A stretch of 64,000 nucleotides of DNA. It comes from Prevotellaceae bacterium (lineage in GTDB: Bacteria > Bacteroidota > Bacteroidia > Bacteroidales > UBA932). Under the pieces are notes generated by a model. That model was not told the origin of the DNA, made no database searches, and saw nothing but the letters and a program-made list of their open reading frames with translations. The position numbers and the translations under genes are program-made. Numbering within the stretch: position 1 is the stretch's first letter; each line of letters opens with the position of its first letter. The stretch spans positions 1 to 64,000 of the forward strand of contig JAIRNF010000039.1 in assembly GCA_031258195.1 (NCBI GenBank), given 5' to 3'. Positions 35,559 through 47,131 of this stretch are shown in pieces.

Positions 35559-36236
35559 TTACTCATCAAGTAAATCCGGACGTAGCTGCTTAGTACGCTC
35601 AAACGCCTGTTCCTCCTTCCATTTATCAATCTCCTTCGGATTACCCGATAGCAAGACATCCGGTACTCGCCAGCCATTAAACTCTGCCGGACGCGTATAT
35701 ACAGGTGGCGCAAGCAGGTTATCCTGAAACGAATCGCTTAAAGCCGAAGTCTCGTCTGATATAACACCCGGCACAACCCTAGCAATGGTATCAATAACCA
35801 CAGCAGCAGCCAACTCTCCGCCCGATAGAACATAGTCGCCGATAGAAATTTCTTTAGTAATCAGATGCTCGCGTATGCGGTGATCGACCCCTTTATAGTG
35901 CCCGCAAAGGATAATGAGGTTCTCGAAAGTAGATAAGTGGTTGGCTGTTTTTTGGTTAAACCGCTCTCCGTCTGGCGACATATATATTATTTCATCGTAG
36001 CTACGTTCCGACTTTAGTCTCTCTATCAACGTATATATCGGCTCAATCATTAGCACCATACCCGCCTCTCCTCCAAACGGATAGTCGTCAACCTGCCTAT
36101 AGCTGCCTTTTGCGTAATCTCTAATATTATGAGTGTGTATTTCTACAAATCCTTTATTTTGAGAACGTTTAACAATAGAATGCCCTAGCGGACTTTCTAA
36201 CAATTCGGGTACTACCGTAAGTATATCTATCCTCAT
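35559..36236 (-). CDS. trmD: tRNA (guanine37-N1)-methyltransferase
   Basis: 225 aa. [24 protein letters not shown], the loop [11 protein letters not shown], the knot segment [11 protein letters not shown], and [28 protein letters not shown] are the SPOUT-fold hallmarks of TrmD. It uses SAM to make m1G37, preventing frameshifting on tRNAs. The length matches the family. It stands alone, away from the usual rpsP-rimM-rplS cluster, as is common in this phylum. Confidence 0.95.
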   Translation of the reverse strand: MRIDILTVVPELLESPLGHSIVKRSQNKGFVEIHTHNIRDYAKGSYRQVDDYPFGGEAGMVLMIEPIYTLIERLKSERSYDEIIYMSPDGERFNQKTANHLSTFENLIILCGHYKGVDHRIREHLITKEISIGDYVLSGGELAAAVVIDTIARVVPGVISDETSALSDSFQDNLLAPPVYTRPAEFNGWRVPDVLLSGNPKEIDKWKEEQAFERTKQLRPDLLDE

Positions 36237-36381
36237 TCTATCCGAAGCTATTAGTTAAAAACGAGTTGCAGCAAAACTCATAATATGACAGTGCAAAGTT
36301 AGCTATTCGTTGCGATTATAATTAAGAAAACAAAGAGTTGTAAAAATACAAATTAAGAACTCTCTTTTCGTAAGCTTTCGT

Positions 36382-36389
36382 TATATTTG
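36382..36389 (+). promoter_or_regulatory. -7 element (TATATTTG) for the DUF349 gene
   Basis: A TAnnTTTG match 62 bases before the ATG at 36451, consistent with a short leader. It may also serve pyrG, which follows. Confidence 0.6.
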
Positions 36390-36450
36390 CACTTTTACAA
36401 TTTGGCAGATTAAATAGTCTGCATACTCTCAAACTTTATCGATAGATAGA

Positions 36451-38367
36451 ATGGACACTACTCAAAACACTACTCCTGTTCCGGAAGAGCAACTAGAACA
36501 ACACACTGAAAAAGTGGTCGCTGAAGTTAATAATGAAATCCAAGAGGTGGATTTTTCTGATGAAGAAGCACACTTGGCTTTAGAAGACGAAGAGTTTCAG
36601 CTAGGCGGCGATGAACTGGAATCGGAGGAAGAAACACAACCGAATCAGACCTATTCGGAGCTAAATATTGAAGGTCCCCTTACTGCTTTCCGCGATTTGT
36701 TTCAAAACAAGCCGATAGAAACCATCAGAAAGGATGTAGAGCAGATTAAAGTTGCTTTCTATCGCCAATACAAGCAAGAAGTAGAAAAAGACCGGAAAGA
36801 ATACCTTGACGCGGGTGGCGATATAGAAGTTTATCAGGCTCCCGAAAATGCTTCAGAGAAAGAGTTTAAAGCACTTTTCGCTGAATATAAAAACAAGCGG
36901 AATGAGTATATGCAACAATTTGAGGTGGTTAAGGAGCAAAACCTTAAGCTGAAACTTCAGGTTATTGAAGAGCTTAAGCAACTTATTGATAAGAAAGAAG
37001 ATATTAACCGTACGTTTGCCGAGTTTCGCGAGCTACAGCAAAAGTGGAAAGAGATAGGTCCTATTCCCCAAGCAAACGTTAGAGATACGTGGGATACCTA
37101 CAACCATTACGTTGAAAAGTTCTACGACTACATTAAGATAAACCGCGAGCTGAGAGATCTCGACCTCAAGAAAAACCTTGAGATTAAGACGCTGCTTTGC
37201 GAAAAGGTTGAAGAGCTGGATAAGGAAGAACAAGTCGTTCTTGCTTTCCGTAAGCTTCAAAAGTATCACGAAGAGTGGCGCGAAGTAGGTCCGGTTCCTG
37301 CCGAATTTAAAGACTCTTTATGGGAGCGCTTTAAAGAAGCTACTTCTGAGATAAACAAGAAGCACCAAGGGTATTTCGAGTCTCAGAAAGAAGAGCAGCA
37401 AAAGAACCTCGAAGCGAAGACCCTTTTATGCGAAAAGGTTGAGGCTATTAATACCGTTGCTATCACTACAAGTAAAGAGTGGTCAACCCGCTCTAAAGAG
37501 ATTATTGAGCTGCAAAACGAGTGGAAAACCCTAGGATTAGCAACACGTAAGGAAAATGCTAAGCTATACGAGCGTTTTCGTAAAGCCTGCGATACGTTCT
37601 TTGCCAATAAGCGTCAGGTTTTCAACAATATTAAAAAAGAGTTGGAAGAAAACCTTCAAAAGAAAATCGCTCTGTGTGAACGTGCAGAAGAGCTGGCTGA
37701 AAGCTCCGACTGGAAAAAAACAACAGACGAGCTGATAGCTCTTCAGAAAGAATGGAAAACAGTTGGCATCGTTCCGCGTAAGGTTTCTGACAGCGTTTGG
37801 CAACGCTTCCGTAAGGCATGCGATAAGTTCTTCGAAAGAAAGAACGAGAACTATACTTCGCAGAACGCGGAGTTTATCGAAAACCAAACACTTAAAGAGG
37901 CTCTTATTGCAGAAATAAACAGCTTTGAAGCAACAGATAATCCGCAAGCAGATGTTGCTACGCTTAAAGATTTTCAACGTAAATGGGATGAAATAGGCTT
38001 TGTTCCTATTAAGGAAAAAGACCGTATTCAGAAAGAGTATAGAGCGGCTATTGATGCCAAGTTTAAGAGCTTGCGCATGAGTGATACCGAGCGTAAAATT
38101 ACCCGCTATAAGTCTAAGATAGAATCTATACAACCCAGCAATAAAAGCGGCAACAAGACTTTACGCAGCGAAAGAGAAAAGCTGTTTAACCAAATCCGCC
38201 AGTTGGAGGCAGATATTACGTTATGGGAAAACAACATCGGCTTTTTCGCAAAGTCTAAGAATGCCGAGCCTTTAATTGCCGATGTTAAAAAGAAGATTGA
38301 GCATGCTAAGCAAGAAATTATCGTGCTCGAAGAAAAAATTAAGCTAATAGATAAACAATACGAATAG
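36451..38367 (+). CDS. DUF349 repeat protein
   Basis: 638 aa, strongly charged and helical. It contains about five tandem DUF349 units, each with a core such as LQQKWKEIGPIPQ(A)NVRDTW, LQKYHEEWREVGPVPAEFKDSLW, LQNEWKTLGLATRKENAKLY and LQKEWKTVGIVPRKVSDSVW. The N-terminal ~70 residues are acidic and disordered, and the C-terminus is a coiled coil. Bacteroidota genomes carry one long form upstream of pyrG. The function is not established. pyrG begins 20 bases on. Confidence 0.9.
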   Translation: MDTTQNTTPVPEEQLEQHTEKVVAEVNNEIQEVDFSDEEAHLALEDEEFQLGGDELESEEETQPNQTYSELNIEGPLTAFRDLFQNKPIETIRKDVEQIKVAFYRQYKQEVEKDRKEYLDAGGDIEVYQAPENASEKEFKALFAEYKNKRNEYMQQFEVVKEQNLKLKLQVIEELKQLIDKKEDINRTFAEFRELQQKWKEIGPIPQANVRDTWDTYNHYVEKFYDYIKINRELRDLDLKKNLEIKTLLCEKVEELDKEEQVVLAFRKLQKYHEEWREVGPVPAEFKDSLWERFKEATSEINKKHQGYFESQKEEQQKNLEAKTLLCEKVEAINTVAITTSKEWSTRSKEIIELQNEWKTLGLATRKENAKLYERFRKACDTFFANKRQVFNNIKKELEENLQKKIALCERAEELAESSDWKKTTDELIALQKEWKTVGIVPRKVSDSVWQRFRKACDKFFERKNENYTSQNAEFIENQTLKEALIAEINSFEATDNPQADVATLKDFQRKWDEIGFVPIKEKDRIQKEYRAAIDAKFKSLRMSDTERKITRYKSKIESIQPSNKSGNKTLRSEREKLFNQIRQLEADITLWENNIGFFAKSKNAEPLIADVKKKIEHAKQEIIVLEEKIKLIDKQYE

Positions 38368-38387
38368 CGATAAGGAACTGACAATAA

Positions 38388-39995
<1,608 letters not shown>

Positions 39996-40038
39996 AAATC
40001 ATTAATCACTATAATAAAAGAAACACCCGACACATTTC

Positions 40039-41931
40039 ATGGATAAAAATACCATTTTAGGTCTAGTTATTATTGCTGCAATTTTAATCGGTTTTGGAAT
40101 TTATAACTCCAACCAGGTTGAAGAGTACAACAGGCAAAAGAAAGTTCAGGATTCTATCGCATACGTAGAATACCAAAAGCGACTGGAAGAAGAGCAGAAA
40201 AATGCACTTGTAGCCATTGCCGATTCTACAATACAGCAAAATAGCACGGAGTACGCGCCATTATATCAGTCATCATATCTAAACGAGGCGGCAGAGGCAT
40301 CACAAGAGTTTTATACGATAGAAAACGACCTGCTAAAGTTAACCATTAGCAGCAAAGGAGGACGCGTATATAGCGCAGAGCTGAAAGAGTACACAAAGTA
40401 TGGAGGAAGCCCTCTTTTACTTTTAGATGACGATAACAATAAGTTTGCTATTGATTTCTACGCGAATCAGATGCTATCTACCAGCGATTTTTCGTTTGCT
40501 CCTTTGGCTAACACCAAGAATGTTGTTGTTAACGAGAACGATACGCTAAAGTATCTATCGCTACGCCTACATATAGACAGCCTTAGCTATATAGAATATA
40601 CCTACGGTATGCGTCCTAACGATTACATGGTAGATTTGGATGTGAAGTTAGTAGGTCTGGATAAGTATATACCAAGAAACGCTACATCTGTTGATTTACG
40701 CTGGGAACAAAACGCTCCTGCTCTTGAAAAGGGATTTAGAAACGAGAGCACGAATACTACGTTGGCATACCGCTTCCCCAACTCATCTGTTGAAGAGCTA
40801 AGCGCAACATCCGAAAACGATACGCAGTCGGTAAAAAACAAGGTTCAGTGGGTCGCATTTAAGCAGCAGTTTTTCTCCACTATATTAACCAGTAAAGAGC
40901 CTTACTTTTTAAATGCAGAGTTAGCCAGCATTGCCTTTCCCGAGAATAATGCAGATTCGCTTATAAAGCATTTTTCGGCGACCATGCAGCTGCCGTACAA
41001 TCCAAACCAGTCGATACAGCATTATCCGTTAAGCATCTTCTACGGTCCTAACGGCTATAGGTTGCTAAGGTCATACGATCAGGACTTTCAGGAGCTTGTA
41101 CCGCTCGGTGGGTGGGCGTTCGGCTGGATTAACCGCTGGGTTATTATCCCGATATTCGATTTCCTTAGCAGGTTTATATCTAACTACGGACTTATAATTC
41201 TTCTGCTTACTATTATTATCAAGATACTGTTATTCCCGCTTACACGTAAGTCGTATATCTCTACGGCTAAGATGAAGCTGCTAAAACCCGAAATCGAAAA
41301 GATTGCCGCCAAGTATCCGAAAAAGGAAGATGCCATGAAAAAGCAGCAAGAAACTATGGGATTGTATAGAAAATATGGCGTTAATATGATGGGTGGCTGC
41401 TTGCCTATGCTATTACAACTTCCTATTCTTTTTGCCATGTTCAGGTTCTTCCCCGCCTCTATCGAGCTACGTCAGCAAAGCTTTCTCTGGGCAGACGACC
41501 TTTCTAGCTACGACTCAATACTCGATCTTCCGTTCAACATCCCTATGTACGGTAGCCATATCAGCTTATTTACCATACTTATGGCGGTAACTATGTTTAT
41601 TACTAGCAAGCACGGTATGCAGCAGCAGGCATCAACGCAGCAAGCGCCGGGTATGAAGTTTATGATGCTGTACTTTATGCCGATATTCATGCTGTTTATC
41701 TTTAACAATCTTTCGAGCGCGCTGGTTTACTACTATTTCCTTGCTAACCTTATTACCATTTTACAGAACTGGGTTACGCGTAAGTGGATAGTAACAGACA
41801 AAACGCTGCTTGCACAAATGCACGCAAAGGCAAAAGAGGCACCGAAAAAATCGAAGTTCCAACAACGTTTGGAGGATTTACAAAAGAAACAGGCAGAAAT
41901 GCAACGTCAGCAACCGAAAAAGAAAAGATAA
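40039..41931 (+). CDS. yidC: Membrane protein insertase YidC
   Basis: 630 aa. An N-terminal transmembrane segment (about 5-22), a large periplasmic beta-domain (FYTIENDLLKLTISSKGGRVYSAELK...), and the conserved C-terminal five-helix core (WGWAFGWINRWVIIPIFDFLSRFISNYGLIILLLTIIIKILLFPLT-type region, GGCLPMLLQLPILFAMFRFF) are present, with the substrate-groove Arg in that core. A basic tail follows. It inserts membrane proteins alone or with SecYEG. A perfect hairpin terminator ends the unit. Confidence 0.95.
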   Translation: MDKNTILGLVIIAAILIGFGIYNSNQVEEYNRQKKVQDSIAYVEYQKRLEEEQKNALVAIADSTIQQNSTEYAPLYQSSYLNEAAEASQEFYTIENDLLKLTISSKGGRVYSAELKEYTKYGGSPLLLLDDDNNKFAIDFYANQMLSTSDFSFAPLANTKNVVVNENDTLKYLSLRLHIDSLSYIEYTYGMRPNDYMVDLDVKLVGLDKYIPRNATSVDLRWEQNAPALEKGFRNESTNTTLAYRFPNSSVEELSATSENDTQSVKNKVQWVAFKQQFFSTILTSKEPYFLNAELASIAFPENNADSLIKHFSATMQLPYNPNQSIQHYPLSIFYGPNGYRLLRSYDQDFQELVPLGGWAFGWINRWVIIPIFDFLSRFISNYGLIILLLTIIIKILLFPLTRKSYISTAKMKLLKPEIEKIAAKYPKKEDAMKKQQETMGLYRKYGVNMMGGCLPMLLQLPILFAMFRFFPASIELRQQSFLWADDLSSYDSILDLPFNIPMYGSHISLFTILMAVTMFITSKHGMQQQASTQQAPGMKFMMLYFMPIFMLFIFNNLSSALVYYYFLANLITILQNWVTRKWIVTDKTLLAQMHAKAKEAPKKSKFQQRLEDLQKKQAEMQRQQPKKKR

Positions 41932-41948
41932 AGCTATATAAAGTAAAT

Positions 41949-42000
41949 AAGAAGGTGAAAATAGGCAAAAGCTAATGCCCTCTTTCACCTTCTTACTTTT
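41949..42000 (+). terminator. Rho-independent terminator after yidC
   Basis: A 12-bp perfect stem (AAGAAGGTGAAA at 41949-41960, TTTCACCTTCTT at 41983-41994) followed by ACTTTT. The stem ends 21 bases before the yggS start. Confidence 0.8.
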
Positions 42001-42014
42001 AAAATAATCAGCAA

Positions 42015-42689
42015 ATGTCTAACATTAAAGATAACCTACTGCAAATAAAGTCTTCGCTGCCCGGCCATGTACGCATGGTTGCCGTATCTAAGCTACATCC
42101 TGTTAGCGAACTTATCGAAGCATACGAAGCCGGACAACGCATATTTGGCGAGAATAAAGTTCAGGAACTGCTGCTTAAGCAAGAAGCTATGCCAAAAGAT
42201 ATTCAGTGGCATCTTATCGGGCATTTACAGACGAATAAAGTAAAGTACGTTGTACCGTTTGCTAGCTTAATACATGGTATAGACAGCTTAAAGCTACTTA
42301 AAGAAGTTGATAAGCAAGCAAATAAAATAGATAAAACGGTTGATTGTCTTTTACAGATACACATTGCACAAGAAGAGAGCAAGTTTGGATTCTCTGATGA
42401 TGAGGTAAAAGAGGTACTATCAAATAACGGCTTCGAAGAATTGGGTAATGTCCGTATCCGCGGGTTAATGGGTATGGCTACATTTACAGAGAATGAAGAT
42501 CAGGTACGGAAGGAATTTAAAGGATTAAAACAGCTGTTTAATGAGCTAAAAGCCACTTTTTTTGTTGATAATACAGAGTTTGATATTCTATCTATGGGAA
42601 TGTCTAACGATTATAAAATAGCCATAGAAGAAGGTAGCACTATGGTAAGAATAGGTTCATCCATATTCGGAGAGCGAAACTACCAATAG
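42015..42689 (+). CDS. yggS: YggS family PLP homeostasis protein
   Basis: 224 aa, a single-domain alanine-racemase-like TIM barrel. The PLP lysine is in RMVAVSKLHP (K at about residue 26); FGENKVQEL, WHLIGHLQTNKVKYV and ILSMGMSNDYKIAIEEGSTMVRIGSSIFG are the family signatures. It binds PLP without catalysing a known reaction and buffers vitamin B6 pools. The length matches the family. Confidence 0.95.
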   Translation: MSNIKDNLLQIKSSLPGHVRMVAVSKLHPVSELIEAYEAGQRIFGENKVQELLLKQEAMPKDIQWHLIGHLQTNKVKYVVPFASLIHGIDSLKLLKEVDKQANKIDKTVDCLLQIHIAQEESKFGFSDDEVKEVLSNNGFEELGNVRIRGLMGMATFTENEDQVRKEFKGLKQLFNELKATFFVDNTEFDILSMGMSNDYKIAIEEGSTMVRIGSSIFGERNYQ

Positions 42690-42704
42690 GAATGTTCTTT
42701 TTTG

Positions 42705-42712
42705 TATCTTTG
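42705..42712 (+). promoter_or_regulatory. -7 element (TATCTTTG) for the dihydroorotate dehydrogenase-like gene
   Basis: A perfect TAnnTTTG, 58 bases before the ATG at 42770. Confidence 0.6.
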
Positions 42713-42769
42713 AAAGATAGCGAATAAAAATTCGTTTGTTAGGAGCAATAGCTAAAGCATGACAATTAT

Positions 42770-43756
42770 ATGAAAAATTTGCAGACAACATACATGGGGT
42801 TACAGCTTAAAAACCCTATCATAGCCAGCAGCTCAGGGCTGACATCCAACATTGAGTCTATTAAAAAGCTAGCTGACGAAGGAGTCGGAGCTATCGTGCT
42901 TAAATCGCTTTTCGAAGAGCAGATTAACTACGAATCCGGACGACTTGAAGCATTTGGCGTAGAACACCCCGATGCTATCAGCTATATCCGGGCATATAGC
43001 ACAAGTAACTCGTTAGAGGGGAATCTTAACCTTATAAAATCGGCAAAACAAGAAACAAATATACCTATTATAGCTAGCGTATCGTGCATATCCGACAACG
43101 AATGGGTTGAATTTGCAAAGAATATAGAAGCAGCGGGCGCTGATGCTTTAGAGTTAAATCTCTTCTTTTTACCTGTTGATAAAGACAAACCTTCGAGCGA
43201 GTACGAAGCCACCTACTTTGAGGTTATAGACGATTTAAAGAAGAAAATAAAAATTCCGATTGCCGTTAAAATAGGGTTTTACTTTACCAATCCGCTAAGA
43301 ATGGTAAAAGAACTATACAACCATAAAGCAAATGCAGCAGTGCTATTTAACCGTTTCTACGAATCGGATATCGATATAGAGAACATGATGCTGAAATCGG
43401 CAGAAGTATTTAGCCGCCCGTCGGACATTCGCCTGTCATTACGCTGGATATCGCTAATATCTGCACAAATGCCCGAAATGGAACTGTCGGCATCTATCGG
43501 CGCTCACGACGGTGCTGCTGTGGTTAAGCTACTGCTGGCTGGCGCGCAAACTGTTCAGCTCTGCTCCACCCTATATAAGAATGGCGTAGGTCAAGTGGGC
43601 AAAATACTTGAGTTTGTAAGCGACTGGATGAAACGTCACGGATATAAGTCTATTGAAAGGTTTAGAGGCGAAATGAACTACAAAAACATTGCCGATCCAG
43701 ATATTTACGAGCGTTCTCAGTTCATGAAATACTACTCTAACAGAGAAAACCTTTAA
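42770..43756 (+). CDS. Dihydroorotate dehydrogenase-like protein
   Basis: 328 aa, an FMN-binding TIM barrel. It starts LQTTYMGLQLKNPIIASSSGLTSNIESIKKLADEGVGAIVLKSLFEEQI, as in the DHOD-like family common in this phylum. IPIAVKIGF and a late SIGAHDGAAVVKLLLAGAQTVQLCSTLYKNG supply FMN phosphate binding. True PyrD has a catalytic Cys or Ser in a NCPN-like stretch; here the stretch is ALELNLFFLP, so pyrimidine synthesis is doubtful. Substrate unknown. Confidence 0.85.
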   Translation: MKNLQTTYMGLQLKNPIIASSSGLTSNIESIKKLADEGVGAIVLKSLFEEQINYESGRLEAFGVEHPDAISYIRAYSTSNSLEGNLNLIKSAKQETNIPIIASVSCISDNEWVEFAKNIEAAGADALELNLFFLPVDKDKPSSEYEATYFEVIDDLKKKIKIPIAVKIGFYFTNPLRMVKELYNHKANAAVLFNRFYESDIDIENMMLKSAEVFSRPSDIRLSLRWISLISAQMPEMELSASIGAHDGAAVVKLLLAGAQTVQLCSTLYKNGVGQVGKILEFVSDWMKRHGYKSIERFRGEMNYKNIADPDIYERSQFMKYYSNRENL

Positions 43757-43782
43757 AGAATAGTTGTCTAAATATTATTCCA

Positions 43783-43845
43783 TCATTTCGACCAAAGGGA
43801 GAAATCTGCTATTTTTCAATAGATTTCTCCCTTTGGTCGAAATGA
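43783..43845. repeat. Dispersed hairpin repeat, perfect 25-bp arms
   Basis: The arms at 43783-43807 and 43821-43845 are exact inverse complements and identical to the arms at 5542-5605. The loop differs. It separates the converging dihydroorotate dehydrogenase-like and hyfF genes. Confidence 0.9.
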
Positions 43846-43876
43846 CGTGTTTACTTATGTATGCAAACAAATTTAT

Positions 43877-45298
43877 CTAAGACGAAAATACGGCTGTTAT
43901 TTCTTGCAGCATGCTCATTAGCCAGTCGGGTTGATAAAAGCAGAAAAAGAATGAGGCTAGGATCAATACCAGCTGTATATAGGTTAAATATGGCTTAATA
44001 GCGCTTTTATCCACCTTACTAATATCAGCTGATGAGTTGTAGCATATGTGAAGTAGCCGAGAACATAGCGAGTAAATTACAACGCATAGAAGTAAAGTTG
44101 CAAGAACGAAGTAGAGCCAACGGTCGGCAGTAATTAACGAGCTGAAAGTCATTAATTCCGATATAAAGAGCGAAGAAGGCGGAACAGCGCATAAGCCAGC
44201 TAAAGCAAGAATCAGCACCGTTGCTCCTAGCGGATTTATACCAAAGTAACGCCCCATACGGAACATGTTGTATGAGTTGTATATTCTGCCCACCTGAGAA
44301 AACTGATAGAATGCTGTCGATTTAACCATGCCGTGCATTAACATATGAAAGATAGCGGCAACGTAGCCAACTCCTCCCGCCCCCATCGCTATGGCGACAA
44401 TCCCCATATTTTCTACAGTAGAATAGGCAAGAAAGCGTTTAGCATTCTTTGTGCGCCGCATATAAACCGCTGCGACCAGCAAAGATAAAATTCCGGCAAT
44501 TAGCAGTACGCCTTGTATCCATGCAAATATCTCTGAAGAAGCCATCATTCGTACTACACGAAAAACAGATACAAATCCTAAGTTTACCAATGCTGTAGAA
44601 AAGAAAGCGCTCATAGGGCTCGGTGCTGCATGGTTGGCATCTATACCAATAGTGTACATGGGGAACAACTCTATTTTCGTACTATACCCTACCAGTATAA
44701 ATAGAAACGCCAACTTAAGATATAACGGATTAGCATTGCTGACAACATTAGCAAGATTTTCGTAAGACATGTTCAGCTCATGCTCACCGTGAAGCAGTAC
44801 GCTAAGAAAAAGTATTCCTAAATATGCAATAGCAATACCAGTAGAACATACGAAAACATACTTCCATGTAGCTTCGAGCGAGCGTGGCGTACGCCTATGA
44901 TATATTAGCAGTGCAGCCGATAGCGTAGTAATCTCTATTAGTATCCAGGAAACGGTAATATTATTGGAAAAATATGCACCCGTAATAGCCGTTGACAGAA
45001 GTATAAAACCTATATGGTATAATCTGTATTGCTGTATTGTCTCCTCGTGTAAGTAGCTGTAACTATGAATCAGCGTAATTGGTGCGAGTACGGAGAGTAA
45101 AGCAAAAAACAGTATGCCTAAAGCATCGTAGGTAAAAAAATGCAGCTCCGTTACCCCTTTACTTAAAACAGTATATATGGCGAATGTAAGCTGAATGGCA
45201 AAAAAGAATCCGGCAATAATAGATATAGACTTTTTGTTCCTTTGTATAAGTAATAGAGGAACGCTAACCAATGCCGCTATAAAGTATAGTAGTATCAT
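43877..45298 (-). CDS. hyfF: Hydrogenase-4 component F-like antiporter subunit
   Basis: 473 aa, polytopic, of the NuoL/M/N-MrpD superfamily. The core has FSTALVNLGFVSVFRVVRMM, KIELFPMYTIGIDANHAAPSP with the lysine in TM7-like position, and the block RRTKNAKRFLAYSTVENMGIVAIAMG with HMLMHGMVKSTAFYQFSQ. It is last in the visible hyf run. In hydrogenase-4 and related complexes this subunit couples electron transfer to proton or sodium movement. No large/small hydrogenase genes follow; the gene is next to a perfect hairpin repeat. Confidence 0.88.
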   Translation of the reverse strand: MILLYFIAALVSVPLLLIQRNKKSISIIAGFFFAIQLTFAIYTVLSKGVTELHFFTYDALGILFFALLSVLAPITLIHSYSYLHEETIQQYRLYHIGFILLSTAITGAYFSNNITVSWILIEITTLSAALLIYHRRTPRSLEATWKYVFVCSTGIAIAYLGILFLSVLLHGEHELNMSYENLANVVSNANPLYLKLAFLFILVGYSTKIELFPMYTIGIDANHAAPSPMSAFFSTALVNLGFVSVFRVVRMMASSEIFAWIQGVLLIAGILSLLVAAVYMRRTKNAKRFLAYSTVENMGIVAIAMGAGGVGYVAAIFHMLMHGMVKSTAFYQFSQVGRIYNSYNMFRMGRYFGINPLGATVLILALAGLCAVPPSSLFISELMTFSSLITADRWLYFVLATLLLCVVIYSLCSRLLHICYNSSADISKVDKSAIKPYLTYIQLVLILASFFFCFYQPDWLMSMLQEITAVFSS

Positions 45299-45309
45299 TA
45301 TATTGCCTG

Positions 45310-45939
45310 TTAATCTTTGAGCTTGGTAAGCATATCGGTTTCGAGACTATGCATTCTGTCCTCAATCTTTGTCATAAAGACTCCCAGAATCAGCACGCTG
45401 ATAAATATATCGAGCAGTATTGCCGTATTAATAAGCATAGGCATTTCGGCTCCTGCCGCAATAGAAAACAGAAATACGGCATTCTCTATAACTAAGAAAC
45501 CTACCATATGCGAAAATATACGCTTGTGTGTGGTTATAAGTATCATGCCAGTGAGCAAAGCAAATATTGATATTGCCAAGAAGAAGCTGTCAACTTTGGC
45601 ATCTTTCAGCACCGATGTTAATACAACACTTACCAGCATAGCCAGTATAACCAGAAGTATGGAGTAGAATGCAGGTAATGCGCCTTTATGCACCCTAGCC
45701 GTTTTTGTTCTTTTAATAATGCGGTATAGTAGCCACGGAACAATAAGAGCCTTAAATACCAAGGTTTCTACAACAATGAATATAAGGTTCAGCGTATTAA
45801 TCTCGCGAAGTAGCGAAAATGATATACCAAACAGCAGTACTCCTTGCAGCCCTATCAACATAGCATATGTTCTAAACCGCTCGGTAATCGAGAAGAATAT
45901 CAGCGAAACAGCAAACAGCAATATTAGTAGAGCAATCAT
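45310..45939 (-). CDS. hyfE: Hydrogenase-4 component E-like membrane protein
   Basis: 209 aa with about six hydrophobic helices. The second helix region GVLLFGISFSLLREINTLNLIFIVVETLVFKALIVPWLLYRII and the later MVGFLVIENAVFLFSIAAGAEMPMLINTAILLDIFISVLILGVF match HyfE, which resembles NuoK. Start ATG at 45939, 14 bases after the hyfC stop. hyfF follows 11 bases on. Confidence 0.85.
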   Translation of the reverse strand: MIALLILLFAVSLIFFSITERFRTYAMLIGLQGVLLFGISFSLLREINTLNLIFIVVETLVFKALIVPWLLYRIIKRTKTARVHKGALPAFYSILLVILAMLVSVVLTSVLKDAKVDSFFLAISIFALLTGMILITTHKRIFSHMVGFLVIENAVFLFSIAAGAEMPMLINTAILLDIFISVLILGVFMTKIEDRMHSLETDMLTKLKD

Positions 45940-45953
45940 TTTATATCAATAAC

Positions 45954-46883
45954 TTATTGTGCAACATTACTTAGTATATCTCCGTACTGCGAAAGAACAA
46001 TGGCAGCAATAAACGTAAGTAATCCTATTGCCGATATGGAAATAAGATAAGACGGATTTTTAGCCATTCTATTCCTTGCCCTGAAGCTCTCGAAAAAGCC
46101 TACCGCTATAGCGCACAGCAACTCCACGCCAAAGAATACCGCTAAGTGTATCCATATACTTAAATCCGGCGGGGTTATGCAAAAAGCAATCAGCGCGCTG
46201 AATAGGGCAAACTTTAAAAACGAGTTCAGCGTAATTAGAGCGAAATCAAAGCCTGAATTATCCAGCACCATTACTTCGTGAATCATTGTAAGCTCTAAGT
46301 GTGTACGAGGATCATCGACAGGTAGCCTACTCGTCTCTACCAGCATTATATTAAAGAGAATAAAAGCAGCCAGAACTCCCAGTATTGCGCCATGCATACC
46401 GCCCGACTGGAACGCTTGCGAAATATCGAAAAACGTAGTATGCCCGGTCATCACTGCAAACGCGCCTAAAAGCACAAGAAATGCAGGTTCAATAAGCATT
46501 CCGTACAACGCCTCGCGACTAGCACCCATACCCTCAAAGCTGCTTGCGGTATCGAGGGCGTTAAGAATAATGGCAAAACGTCCCAATGCCAAAAGATATA
46601 TAAATAAAATAAAATCGCCCTTAAACGAAATAACCGACGGATACTTCCCAAACGGAACCAGAAGTATGGCAACCAGCGTAGAGGCTAAAGCTGCTATCGG
46701 TGCAATTTGAAATATAAAGCTGGAGCTGTTGCTAAATATACTTCCCTTACGCAGTAAAAGAATAACGTTTTTTATAGGCTGCAATATGCCGGGTCCTTTT
46801 CGTCCGCTCAGTATGCTGCGTGTACGGTTCACTATTCCGGTAAAGAATAGCGCACAAAGAGTTATGAGTAGAAAAGAAAGCAT
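45954..46883 (-). CDS. hyfC: Hydrogenase-4 component C-like (NuoH-type) membrane protein
   Basis: 309 aa, about eight hydrophobic helices. RTRSILSGRKGPGILQPIKNVILLLRKGSIFS is the NuoH/HyfC signature near the quinone/electron module interface, and LVETSRLPVDDPRTHLELTMIHEVMVLDNSG(F)D is the charged loop conserved in this family. It should dock the catalytic subunits to the membrane arm. A hairpin repeat separates it from hyfB. Confidence 0.9.
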   Translation of the reverse strand: MLSFLLITLCALFFTGIVNRTRSILSGRKGPGILQPIKNVILLLRKGSIFSNSSSFIFQIAPIAALASTLVAILLVPFGKYPSVISFKGDFILFIYLLALGRFAIILNALDTASSFEGMGASREALYGMLIEPAFLVLLGAFAVMTGHTTFFDISQAFQSGGMHGAILGVLAAFILFNIMLVETSRLPVDDPRTHLELTMIHEVMVLDNSGFDFALITLNSFLKFALFSALIAFCITPPDLSIWIHLAVFFGVELLCAIAVGFFESFRARNRMAKNPSYLISISAIGLLTFIAAIVLSQYGDILSNVAQ

Positions 46884-46941
46884 ATCAGCTTTTAAATTTT
46901 AATTGTATTTTCTTAATTGTTATTCGTTTACGACCTATAAC

Positions 46942-47024
46942 CGTCATTCCGACCGCAGGGAGGAATCTGCTAAATAGTAGAAGTGCAGTAAGTCGGGAGA
47001 TTTCTCCCGACGGTCGAAATGACG
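46942..47024. repeat. Dispersed hairpin repeat inside the hyf run
   Basis: The arms CGTCATTCCGACCGCAGGGAG and CTCCCGACGGTCGAAATGACG pair with a few mismatches. It lies in the 248-base gap between hyfB and hyfC and may lower read-through into hyfC-E-F. Confidence 0.85.
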
Positions 47025-47131
47025 GAGCTTTTAGAGTTTATACTATAATCATTCTCATATTTCCAAATTATCACATTCTTAAGCTATCATTATTGCACCT
47101 GACCTCATATCGCTTTTAACTTGTCTTTTTA

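Noticed and set aside
44500..44700. Call of an Mrp sodium/proton antiporter for 43877-49123.
   Set aside because: HyfC and HyfE signatures are present, and MrpA-G small subunits are absent, so a hydrogenase-4-like arm fits better.
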